A DNA stretch of 64,000 nucleotides, taken from NCBI RefSeq assembly GCF_037038585.1, contig NC_092521.1, positions 76,932,398 to 76,996,397 on the forward strand, written 5' to 3'. Under the pieces are notes generated by a model. The model was not told the DNA's origin, ran no database searches, and saw only the letters and a program-made list of their open reading frames with translations. Shown piece by piece: positions 36,801 to 47,914 of the stretch. How positions within the stretch are numbered: position 1 is the stretch's first letter; every line of letters begins with the position of its first letter. This DNA comes from Patagioenas fasciata. Lineage: Eukaryota; Chordata; Aves; Columbiformes; Columbidae. Both the position numbers and the translations under genes were made by a program.

Positions 36801-38410
36801 CATTTTCAGCAGAGTAGGAAGGATATTATGCAAAGAAGATGGTGGTGAGGCTATTTATTCCTAGTTTCAGAATGGATCACAGCAGCAATGTCTTTTTTTC
36901 AGGTCTGGACAGACACACATGTTGTCCTTTGGTCACCTTCTCCAATTTATTAATAGCTCCCTTTTCCTGTTTGGTACTGCTTTACATGCTGCAGAGCTAG
37001 AACTTCACCTGGGAGCAGGCTGTGTTATTTTTGATCTAACTGCTCTCTGAAGTTAGATTGTGGTTATTTTAACACCAGCTTTCTATTTACGCTCTGCTCA
37101 AGAAGCTGGGATAGCTAAAGCTGCCCTTTGCTAACGTTCTCAGAATGTAAATTTTGGTCTACTTACTAAAGCATTGACTTTCCAAGTCAGTTAAAAAGAA
37201 CTCAATCTCATATGCACAAAAACATCTTTCAAGTTTTATTTATTCAGATATTCAATGTATCTTAAGAAACTGGCTTAAATAGAGTTTTAATCTAGGACAG
37301 TGTTGTAGGAGCCGTGGTTACAGTAGGTTTAAAGTAAAGCTGGTATTTATAGTTACATATTGCCTGAGACATTAAAGCTTTTCACTGCAGAAGCAGAGTG
37401 CTCTATTTGAATCTGGATTTCACCTTAAGAGTCAGCTGAAGAGTTCTTTGTTTCTTTAATGTTTTCTAGAACTAATAAAGGATTCTGATGATATATCCAA
37501 TCTCCTGAACCCTACATTTTTCATTTTTGCTGAAAAAGTTGACTTCATTCCCCTGCATCAAGTGTGCTAATAACCTCCATGTTCTTTCATTTCTGCATGT
37601 TTAAATTTCCATCCTGAACTTGGAGTAAAACCCCAGCCTCATAGTAGTGCTTCAAGTTCAACAAAAAAGCAGAAAAGACAGAGAAGATACAGAAGGGTAA
37701 ATGTAACCTAGGCAAAGAATGAAAACTAGATTTTTAAAATTTTAGTCTATTTCTTTTATAAACAGTATGACTAATAAGCCAGGCAACAAAGTTCTATGAA
37801 ATTTCCATTGCTATTTGGGAGTACTCTCGTCTGGGAGCTACTATTTGCTGTATGAATTTGTTTTCTATTGATCCTAGGAACCCACAAATGGTGTAGGATA
37901 TTCCAAATCGCATCCATAGATGTCTGTTAGAAGCTTTTTATTCAGTTGTAGTGTATTTAGCATTGAAATGTATTTCACACGCAGGAATACTTTTGTTATA
38001 TCCAAATCAGTACAGATTGTTGGCCCTGCCTTTATATTCTAACAATTTTTCTAGACACTTACTGTAAAGGTGTCTTTTCTTTTGGTTTTTGCTTTTCAGT
38101 TTGCCCATATGGAGCTTCATTATTAATGCCTAGCCTCCATGATAAATTATGGAGTTGAATTATGAATAAGATGAGGACTGGCAACATGGAATATGGCTAT
38201 ATTAATATAGCTCCTACTGTGGTCTGTATTACAGGCCACCCTACTGAAGCAGAAGTTAAAGAAAAATTGCAAAGTCAATTTTGAAGTTAAAGTTTATCCT
38301 GGACAAACTCATGGTTTTTTTACATTGCAGAAGATATCAATCCTCAAGATAGGTCTTACATTGAGGAAGGAAGAAAGGATATGATCAGCTGGCTGAATAA
38401 ATACATTTAA

Positions 38411-38929
38411 TAGAAGAACAAGAAACTTAATTTGTAATGCAATTATATAATACACTGGAGTTTTTCGCTAAGACATTTTAGAAAATTGGAGGGGAGAGTT
38501 TGTTGAAATAGGAATTAAAGAAAAAAAGCAAACAGAATATTTTAGATATTTTTTGTCAGTAAATTCTAATTGGTACTTTCATATTAGTTTCTTTTTAAGA
38601 AGCCTCAGATTGCACATAGGAGTGTCATGTTTTAATATGCTGTGAAATATACTCAATTTCCTTGAGGTTTGTCTTAAGGCTTGAAACAAGTTAGACTAAT
38701 GGTACATTAATGTCTGTGTGTATTATGGCTCGTGTTCATCTAAGTTCTAAACAAATCACAAGCCCAAAGTTTAGGGATGCAAATACATTATTTGGTGAAG
38801 CACATTTTGAGAGACTAGTTTTTTTTGATGTGTACCCTATTCTGTGAAACTCGATAGATGATCACCTGGTCAGTTTAGGAATTCAAAAGTACAATGCAAC
38901 GTGCAGACTGGGCATTTTAATGCATGACT
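38411..38929. other. Region between copy G and the inverted first-exon block, no gene seen
   Basis: AT-rich sequence following the last exon of copy G; presumably the former 3' UTR and a short spacer. No strong poly(A) signal close to the stop. Confidence 0.4.
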
Positions 38930-39985
38930 TACAAACCAAAGTTACTGCTTAAAGAAGAAATGTTATGTGTTTTTGCATAATGTATGTTGTTACGTAGTTT
39001 TTCCATTGATCTTATGAGACAAATCTCTGTGTTGCATCAGCTCAAGGTTGCATCTACCTCAGCACCCAGTCTCAGATGACAACTGCATGGAGATTTTCCC
39101 CTCTCAACCCACTTTTTGGAGGTTTGAGGAAGCCCTGAGCTGGATGTGGCTGCTGGCACACTGTGTCACACGGCAGCTGATGGACCGAGCTGCTGTGACT
39201 TTGCTGGTCTGTTTCTGAACCCGCTGGCAGTGTTGGCCTCCAGTGCAGCCTGTGACAGTGACTGCCATGGATTAATCACGTTTCCTGGGGAGAAAGGCTT
39301 GTGTTCTGTAGTTTGAAAGCAGCTGCCACAGATCTTCACTGCGGGCTGGTACTTCCAGAGAGAAATGAAGGTATGTCCCTTTTCACCTTCTCAGTGCTAC
39401 TGAAAAGATTGCTATGTGATTTAATGGGAAGAAAATGCAATTTTGGAAAGGCTTAATATTACTAATGAAAATCTCTCAAATTGGACTTGTATACTATCAG
39501 AGAAATATACATTGTGATGTATCATTCAAAAATAGTCAGCAGTATATATTAGCCATCTCTTTCCTGATGGGAATTTAATTTATTTTGCTTTTTCCCATCT
39601 GTGTTTTCCATGCTGCTAATGGCCCTTTATCTTTCCCGTGGGGAGGTCTTCAGAGAATTCTGGCCTGCAACTGCTAATTAGCTGTTACTTTTCATGATAC
39701 CATCTATATGTAAAGTATGAATCCACTTGTTATCTGGGTGATACAGCTCTCACATTTTTTCTGGGAGAAGAATGCAAAGGTCTGGAAGTTTCCTGTGCCT
39801 TGATTATGCCAGTGTAAAACTATGATGACTCCGCTTTCCTGGAGTCCCATTAACATCAGAAGGTTAGCTGGTGTGCAAGAGGACGATCAGGTCATATATT
39901 TAGAGAACAGCAGTCATCCGAAATACTGAAATGGCATGTGTGCTGTAACACTAATACCATGACTAAGGAAAAAGGAAAACAAAAC
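38930..39985. repeat. Inverted copy of the candidate CMBL first-exon region
   Basis: Reverse complement of roughly 9855-10898 of unit A (and the same part of B), with moderate divergence. It carries the candidate first exon in plus orientation, ending at AAG|GTATGT with GT at 39371-39372. It lies 0.5 kb after copy G and 6.1 kb before exon 2 of copy D, the spacing and orientation expected for the promoter end of D. Confidence 0.8.
39100..39370 (+). promoter_or_regulatory. CMBL: Candidate non-coding first exon/promoter block of plus-strand copy D
   Basis: Counterpart of 10460-10740 with the donor preserved after GAAATGAAG. It is in the right orientation to splice to the acceptor at 45483-45484. 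The upstream limit is arbitrary. If D is a truncated gene, this block could still drive a 5'-fragment transcript. Confidence 0.3.
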
Positions 39986-40006
39986 AAAACCAAACCAAAC
40001 AAGTAA

Positions 40007-41053
40007 ACTGAATGAGATCAGGAAAGTGTTAACTAATAAAATATAATGAGTGTGTGCAAGGATCAGGTTTCTACAAATAAGAGTTATGTAAGTTACTGCC
40101 TTTAACTTTGTATATCTCAGAGTCACAAAGTTCTCTCTTTCTATATCTGTTATTTTTATTGCCAGTGTACGCAGGGTGTGCTATTGTGAGGAGTACAACT
40201 ATAGCTCAGTACCAAACTTCTTTTTAAGCTACACTAAATGGTATTAGGCATTGGAGGTCTTTTCTTTTCACCTAAGAAACACGTTGATGTAGCTGAACAG
40301 TTCATTTAGACAAAACTTTTTTTTAAAGGGTATTCCTAATTCACATAGGCTGTAGTATTGCTTTTCAACATTACATTGCCATTGTTATTACCTCCTTAGA
40401 CTATCCATCCATTGGTAAAAGACATATCTAAAGCCATCAGTGGGGCGAGGTACTGAAGTAGAGACATAATTTCAAAGTTCTACACAAGACAGAGTTTATA
40501 AATTGTAGGAAAAATATTTTCTCTTTCAGAATGAAAATAAAGTGTGTAAAAAGCTAAGAGTTCTGTAGATTGCTGTACATACCATTGTACTAAATGTTTA
40601 ATACGTTGATACATTTTTATGATAACACAGGACATTTAATACATTTTTTTCCTTTTGGATTAAAGTGACTGTTTGATCCTTGTATCCCTCCTGTTCTTTT
40701 GATTTTCTTTTTATTGGACTATCAGGATTACCCTTCAAAGAGCTTTATTTAAGGATATTAGCAATCAGAACTCTCTATTTCCTCAGAGGCACATCTAAAA
40801 AGTAGTACTAAATGCACGTTAGACTTTTGTCTTGGGAAAGCGATCTTAAGATATTGTTCTCATATATAAGCTGTTTTCCTGTATTCTAAATAACTTTGTC
40901 AATGCTATTTATTTACATTTCCTAAAATGAAGTCAAACAAAAGAAAAAAAAAGTCTACCAAAGATTTCCAGAATGAAGTCATAATATTCAAAACCCAGCC
41001 CTTTTGTTTCAATTTGGGCTTTGGCTTTTCCTTCAAAGAACAGTAGTAAAATT
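40007..41053. repeat. Direct copy of part of the A/B upstream region, next to its inverted neighbour
   Basis: Matches about 8879-9832 of unit A in the same orientation, with an insertion of about 150 bp near 40498-40660 and a deletion near 41030. The neighbouring piece 38930-39985 is inverted relative to A, so two segments that adjoin in A/B now lie in opposite orientation, with the switch between 39985 and 40007. Confidence 0.75.
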
Positions 41054-41432
41054 AATGCAAGAAAAATTGGCAGTTTGAAGCATTCCTAGAAAATTCCTAG
41101 GAAATTACAGCAATGCTTGCAGAACCTTATCTCCACTAGAGCTGCTTAACCACATTTCCACTCCCTTAGTCACAGGACTGTGGCTCTGGAAATTCTTCCT
41201 TATCCATAAGACTGTTTCCCATTACCTTGATATTAACATCAAACTTCAGAAACTAAAGAGGTTTCAATTTAATTTTGTATTGATTCCCCCTTCCTTGCTG
41301 AACAAGTTGTCAGCTATTCTACTTAGAAATCCAAACTTACTTCAGCACATTCACAATCTCTGTACGGTACATACTGTTGGTTGCACTTTGGACTCTAATG
41401 CTGTGTTCCAATTTGGCTGTTATCGCTTTTTT
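41054..41432. other. Palindrome spacer, right end, no gene seen
   Basis: Single-copy sequence between the rearranged upstream segment and the right arm. No coding exon or repeat recognised. Confidence 0.4.
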
Positions 41433-44400
41433 GTAAGAGTCCTCTCAGCACTAAAGGGGGTGTGCAAACCCTGGCTTGGAGTGACCTCAGCTGAAATGTG
41501 TTGCACAACCAGCAGCAGAATTGTGATGGTGCAATCACTAGAAGATAATGCAGTCTCCTCAAGCAGAAGGAAACAAGCAGAGATTCAGGAAGCTGCCATC
41601 ACAAGGTGACCCCCAGAGGCTCCTGTGTGTTCTCCCAAGACCAGCCCACAGGGCAGCAGTGGGTTCCCTGGCAATCTGCTTTCCTCTTTCGCTTCGTAAA
41701 TGCCTTTGGTCTCTCCCTTCTCAGACACACAGTGTGTATCTCACTGATCATGGTGATATGACTCGATCAGTTCCGCTTAAAGCAGACCAAAGTATGTTGC
41801 AAGTTTTGGGTTTATTTTGCTGTGTTTATTTCTGTGAAAAAACCTGACATCTATGGCATACTTGTGTTTGGAAAGATACCGGCAAAATTTCACTGCCTTT
41901 GGTTAAGTACTGATTAGAAAGGTTACGTATTGCCTTGAAAAGGAACCTTCCCAAGCCCATGCAGAAGAACAGGTTCTTCCCCACTCACGCTAGCCTGATA
42001 AGATGCTACAAGCCAGCAGTCTTTGTGTGGCCTCTGAAATACAGGTCTTATAGCTCCTCATCCCATACTGCACTAAGAAAAACTCCAGCTCTTTTCCTCT
42101 CAATAAACATTGGTGCACCAGTGCAGAAGCATCTTGAAGCAATCAGGGGAGACACACACAGACCCTCTTCATTCAGACACAGCTGCCTGAAAACTCTCAG
42201 CTCTCCTCCTGCCTAGAGCAATGGAAACCCCACCCTTCTTCCCTTTACCACTGCAGTATCAGCAGTACAAGGTGGAGGGAAAGAAGGTGTTACAAAAAGA
42301 AGTGTGACATGGAATGAATCACAAGGAAAAATTACAGGAAGTGTGGAGAAATACCAATTCATCAGACACTGAGTACCTGTGATGGAGCAGATTCTTACTG
42401 TAATAAGGAAGCACCCTGGCGTACTAGTGGTTTGCCCGTATCCTGCACAGCATGAAAGGTGTACATCCAATTTTGTGTTGAGAATTATTGCATTCAGTCA
42501 CAAGAACACCGTACTTCCAATCATGGAGCAGAGTAGGAGATGTCAAGTTCTGAGGAAATACAACAGTAAGGAGCAGACTGTAGACCAATTAATTGTTCCA
42601 GAGCATCAGAAAACCCTCATCCTCACAAAGTTAGTAGTTTAGCTCACAGAGACACAGACCTCCTTTCAGCTCCACAGTCAGATCTCAGCCGCATGGCAAC
42701 TGTCTGCTGACAGCTGACTTCCCTCACACTCCATAGCCTGAGGGCATAAAAGGCATCATTTATCAAACCTAGAACACTACAGAATTAGGTGGAGGTTTGC
42801 TTTTTGGATCTGTAGGCCAGTCCCAGCCCTATGGGGACTAGGAATGCCCTTCAAAAAAAATGTTTTGTCTAAATTAATTGCTCAGCTAAGTCAACATGTT
42901 TCCTAAGATGAAAAGACCTTCAATGCTTTATACCATTTTGTGTAGGTTAAAAAGAAGGTTGGTACTCAGGTATAGCAGTGCTCCTCAGAGTAGCACAGCC
43001 TGCCTACACTAGCAATAAAATCAACAACTTTTGAAAGAGTGAACTTTTAACTTTGTGACTCCGAGATATGCAAAGGTAAAGGCAGTAACTCATATCTATT
43101 ATTTATAGAAATCTGCTCCTTGAACGCACCCCTTCAATTTTATGAGTTAGCACTTTTGGGATTTCATTCAGTGGTAATAATCTGTGCTGAGCTGTTGCAA
43201 CTTGTCTCTACTGTCCCACACTCTTGCTGTGCTTCGGGTATGTGTGGTGGTTTGCTTGTTTGTTTGTTTTTAATTTTTATTTTCATCACTTTCCTCCCAA
43301 GAAATGTAAAACAAATGCATTCTGCGGTCTGACATTGGCATGTTTGGGGGCATTTCATTTTACCTTCATGCTTTCTTAAAGAGTGCATGTTCATTCAAAT
43401 GCCACCATGGTGCTACCTTTTCCCCCAATTGTTTGAGATGATCATACGGAAAATTTTATTTTCCCTTCTGAGATGAGGAAAGAACCACATAATATTTAGT
43501 ATGAAATGCATTCTACAGCATATGTAGAAACACTAGTACATTTTGACTACACTACAAAGCTTATAAGTCTATATGGTTTTATGAACCTTAAAAGCCAATG
43601 CTACTGTTCACAGGCTTTTGTCTAGAGCTGGTTTCCTCAGCTTCTGTATCTGCATCTTTAAATATTTAATGGTTTACATTTTACTTTACATTTTACCTGA
43701 TAATGTGAAATATTTGCAATTAAACCCTTCAAGGATGTACTGTCTGGCAAGGTAATTGTGTTTGTGTTTCTGGAGTTCTGAAATATATGTTTATTTAATA
43801 TTTAAGTGCTGGGTTTTTTTCTGTTTTCTGATTTTAGTCTAATCAAATGAAAACAGTTTGTGAATGGAAAATCAGTTATCAGCTCTTTCCCATTATATAT
43901 TTAAACTGTATTGTGTCTTATATGTTCATCTAATAATTCATTTTTTCCTGGTAGACTTATTTTAAAGTTTTATATGCTTGACTACAACATGTGAAACAAA
44001 CAAAACAACAATGGGTAGATGTGACTTAATAATAAATACAACAAAGAGCATTAGTCTTACATAAATATGTTCCTAAAGTTAATATAGCTTTGAAATAAGC
44101 TACAGCTTATCTTGAATTGGTCTGTGAAAATGAAATCTCACAGGAGGTTCAACAGTAGCCCTGCTAACACTGCTGGGGATCTGCTGAATTTTACAGTCCA
44201 GAAAATCCTGGTCCCTGGAAGTCTGTGCAAATCCCCTGGCTGCAGGATTGTTTCCTTGTTTGTTTTCCTAAAGGTGTCCCTTTAGTGCCACAGCTATTGA
44301 AATCCCACTAGTTCAGGGTCTGTTCAATAACCTGCTTTTCCCCATTTCTCTCTATGAGAGTATTCGGCATAGTCAAGTTTGAATGTCCTTATTTCTACAC

Positions 44401-47054
44401 TAGCAAAGTTTTCTGAGACAATTCAAGTAATCTATCTGTAGAGAATTTATGTAAAGACTTATCTAAATTCTCTCCACATTCTTTAATAATTTGGAGATGC
44501 TCTATGCATATTCAAATAAGTTACTTGGATCATTCTGCAGCAATAGGAAGACAGTTCAACCAGCTGGTTAACCTACAGTCTGTGGCAGAAAATCATTAAC
44601 CTGAGACCGAAGAGCTACGTGTATCTGTGTTAGATTCAGCTGGTATTTTTTGACCTTTGTGAATTACTTGTTTATTTTCATTTAAGTAATACTTTGTAAA
44701 ACATTAACCGTACCCTACTGTTACCTTGTTCATAAAACATTTAACTCAATAAATTTTTCCTTATTCTCAGTTTTCATTTTTCCTATCTTGGAGTTCAGAT
44801 GCATTCCTCACTATATATTAAACCAAATATAATTTTCTACTCTGGCTTTCACTGGTGTATTTTACTTGGCACCTTCCCTAAGTATCTTCCTTCAAAAGTC
44901 TGTAACATCTGAGGGTAAAGCTGGTTTAGAAGAAAGATATCTTGACACTCAAAAAGCCTATTATGAAACATTTTAAATCTTTACAGGAAAATATCACATT
45001 TAATCTAAGTGTGATTATTCGTTTCTACACAGTAGCATTTTTTTTCCTTCAGAATACTGAGTCCTATATAAGACCTTTACAGTCTATACTAAAGAAAGTT
45101 ATGCATTCCTGATAAGGACATACATATGATGAAGAGTTAAGGAACTGGCTTCATCATTATTTAAATAGTTTGTGGTGACTCCCAGCTAGTTGGTCATAGC
45201 TTTATTTTTACTGTATTTCTTACTGTAGGGCAGGGAAATCCTGGTTATGTACCAGGTCCCCATTGAAGAGTTCATAACATAAGAAACTCTAGCAAGATTA
45301 TTATTTATGAAAAGTCACCCAGGGGGCTTATGGACTTCTCCATTTTAGTTCTAACAGTAATCAGCATGTTCACAATACTACTGTAGTGATTCAAAAATTC
45401 AACAGTCTATGATACCTCTGTATTTGGATCTTTTTCATTATGGTATGCTGGAAAATTCTCAACCGAATGGTTTTTGTCCTTTAGTCTGACACATGGCAAA
45501 CGAATCGAGGCCCTGTCCATGTGATATTGGAGACAGGTTTGATTACGGAGGCCGTGGGCAGGAAGTGCAAGTTGGGCACATCAAGGCGTATGTTTGCAAA
45601 CCACCTGCCAGCACGGAAAAAGCTGTGGTTGTGATTCATGATGTATTTGGATGGGAACTCCCCAACATCAGATACATAGCTGATATGCTGACAACTAATG
45701 GATACATGTAAGAAATTCTACTTTTTTCCAAGCATATTTTTAATAAGAAAGATTGTTGAACCAATTATTTCATAGCATTTTTTTTTTGTTTGTTTGTTCT
45801 TTTATATATACATATATACAAGCAGGAATAATTTCATAGGCTTCGGTTACAGATTTCTCTAAAGTGGTTCCTATTTGTTATAACAGTGTCAAAAGTTTAA
45901 CAAAGTTGAGTAGTCCTTCCGCAATGAGACAGTAGGCAAACACAAAAGAAAGGAGGGGAGATATAGAAAAATCTTATGTTGTATTGTTCATTGGGTTACT
46001 GGAGTGCCTCCATAGCCTGAAGCAGCCTGCTTCCCCCTCCTGATGTAGTTTCTGTTCAACTTTGCCAGTACGGTAAAAATTCCAGAAAAGATAAAAGTGA
46101 TTCCGTGAAGGTACCATGTACCAGTTCGTACCAAAGAAAGACACATTTCCTCAAATATATGAAAAGCATACCGGATATCCTCTTTACTGTGTTGCTGGGC
46201 TAGCATTCCTTCTGACACAAATGCATGTACCACGTAAACTGTAGGGTGGTTTTTTTTTTTAAGCAGAAGGTAACTGCTAATATTTTTGTTTGTGCTAACA
46301 ATTTGTTAAATTAAATGATGGATTTTAACAGGGCAAAATATATCTGGAAGTTATGCTAAGTCTCCTTATTAGACACAGAAAAAGAATAAGGGTGGCTTGT
46401 ACAGTGCTTTGATGTAGATTGAGTTCTGTGCATATTCAACAGATAAAATTTGTTGTATAGTGCAGATGGACTTCCCTTTAGTCCTTTTTCAGTATGACTT
46501 AATAGGCATAAAATATTTTTGTTTTTCTTGCAGAACCATCTGCCCAGACTTTTTTGCAGGCCAAGAAGCTTGGAAACCTTCTAATGACTGGGCAACTTTC
46601 AAGGATTGGCTGAAAACTCGAGAGGCCAGCAAAATAGACAAGTACAACTGTTGTTCCTTGTCCAGAGAGTGCTCATCCTTCTGTAGCAGGACTTTTTGCC
46701 TCAGTAAACATGTAAAATTTGATCCTAAGTTATTAATGGATCAAACACAGTTGGGTGTCCACGGAAATTTCATGCAGCTCCTGGTTTATATGAGAGGTGC
46801 TTTTTGGAGAAAAGTAGAACTTTGAACAAGAATAAATGACCACTGCTTCCCTGTGCAGAGAGTAGAAGTGAGGTTAATAAGTCAAAAGAAAAGAACGGGC
46901 AAAGGCTAGAAGATTGAACTCACTCCTTCCACTTCAGTTGGATTCAGTTCCTGCAAGCAGGCACAACCTCCAGGGGTTTTAGCAAGGTTGCAAATGTAGC
47001 CATCAAACACTGTTTAGCTGGGGCAAATTAGTCCTACTCCCTATCAGATTCCAG
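41433..47054. repeat. Right arm of the 5.6 kb palindrome
   Basis: Reverse complement of 28645-34263. It ends abruptly inside intron 3 of copy D, after the CCAG motif at 47051-47054. Within the arm the only family exons are D exons 2 and 3; the rest is the upstream sequence shared with unit C and has no recognised gene. Confidence 0.92.
45493..46641 (+). pseudogene. CMBL: CMBL copy D, plus-strand 5' fragment (exons 2-3)
   Basis: Exon 2 coding part 45493-45707 (acceptor at 45483-45484, donor CAT|GTAAGA) and exon 3 46534-46641 (108 nt, in frame, with the normal three-A run, unlike copy C). Together they encode about 107 residues beginning [10 protein letters not shown], with Val46, Val51 and Ile57 as differences from A, B or C. 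The right palindrome arm stops in intron 3 and no plus-strand exons 4-6 follow, so the nucleophile, Asp and His are all missing and no complete enzyme can be made. The splice sites and frame are intact, so a truncated transcript is possible. Confidence 0.88.
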
Positions 47055-47698
47055 TCCCAACCCTATATAGATATTTGCAATTTATACTGCAAATTGAGTA
47101 CCTTGCAGCATATACAGTTATTGCAAAATGTTGCTGCATTTTGGAATATAACTGCTGTACGGCACAGAAAATAAGTGTGAAAGATTTGCAGGAGGGGAAG
47201 AGATAGTATTTAATACCCCATGTGTGTATACAAGTCATTCCTATGCACATATTCAGTGTTCATATTCAATATCATAATATATGACATTCATTCATATTTC
47301 TGCTGACAACTTTTTTAAATGTCATTATATAATTTAGCCTTAATGGCTGATTATTTTAAAAGACTTCTAAAAACATAATGTTTCAGAATACACTGGTTTT
47401 TAAAGCCATTGCACATTGTTACGAAATCTAGCAGAATCACTTTTTACAGCATTGTGTTTTCAATATTCTATGAGCTCTATGTGTGCCATCGTTTCTTCTG
47501 TAAACAGCACAGTATGGAGGAAGTATGGTGTACTCTGCAACATTTCACAGCAATGTTCCTTTGTGTTTTTTTATTATGAAGGCATATAACTCAAACTGCC
47601 CTTGTAATAGTTTCCTATCACGTAGGGGAATAACTGTTCTAACATAAGGCTATAAATCATAAAAAGCGGGATTTCTTGAAGAATAAAATCTTTCTTAC
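47055..47698. other. Junction region between the palindrome and copy E, no gene seen
   Basis: Unique AT-rich sequence. Exons 3-6 of minus-strand copy E would be expected here and to the left, but they are missing. Confidence 0.4.
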
Positions 47699-47914
47699 AT
47701 GTATCCATTAGTTGTAAGCATATCAGCCATGTATCTGGTGTTTGGGAGTTGCCATGCAAACATATAATGAATCACAACCACAGCTCTGTTTGTGCTGGCA
47801 GGTGGTTTGCAAACATATGCCTTAAAGTGCTCAACTTGCACTTCTTTCCCACAGCTCTCATAATCAAACCTGTCTCCAATACCACATGGGCAGGGCCTCG
47901 ATTCATCTAGGAGT
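47699..47914 (-). pseudogene. CMBL: CMBL copy E, lone decayed exon 2
   Basis: A single exon on the minus strand, with acceptor TTGCAG and donor CAT|GTAAGA intact and frame open. It reads DESRPCPCGIGDRFDYE... through to NGYM. The ancestral start ATG is gone (the position reads LLDES), and an in-frame ATG exists only upstream in the intron. The conserved HDVFGW is changed to HYMFAW. No other exons accompany it. It is more divergent than A-D in this exon but closer to them than to F. It is probably the remnant of a minus-strand copy cut off when the inverted arm was placed beside it. Confidence 0.85.

Larger units (their letters stand above)
34900..38410 (+). pseudogene. CMBL: CMBL copy G, plus-strand pseudogene, exons 3-6 only
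   Basis: Four family exons in order on the plus strand: 34900-35007 (108 nt), 36194-36336 (143 nt), 37470-37561 (92 nt) and 38235-38410 (176 nt instead of 180). Splice acceptors and most donors survive; the exon 5 donor GTGTGC is weak. Exon 2 with the start codon is absent. The nucleophile Cys codon is kept in GFC, but the following Trp codon is TGA (36267-36269). The Asp179 position reads Val (AEKVD), and a net 4-nt loss just after the His212 codon shifts the last frame. Sequence differs from A-D across all exons, so this is an older paralogue, not a recent copy. Introns contain a GC-rich insertion (35440-35930) and a CR1 tail with a pentanucleotide array. Confidence 0.88.

Noticed and set aside
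28645-47054. The palindrome as a simple assembly fold-back artefact
   Set aside because: The arms differ at several coding and intronic positions, including exon 3 length, and enclose unique sequence. An artefact would give identical arms. Long-read confirmation is still worthwhile.
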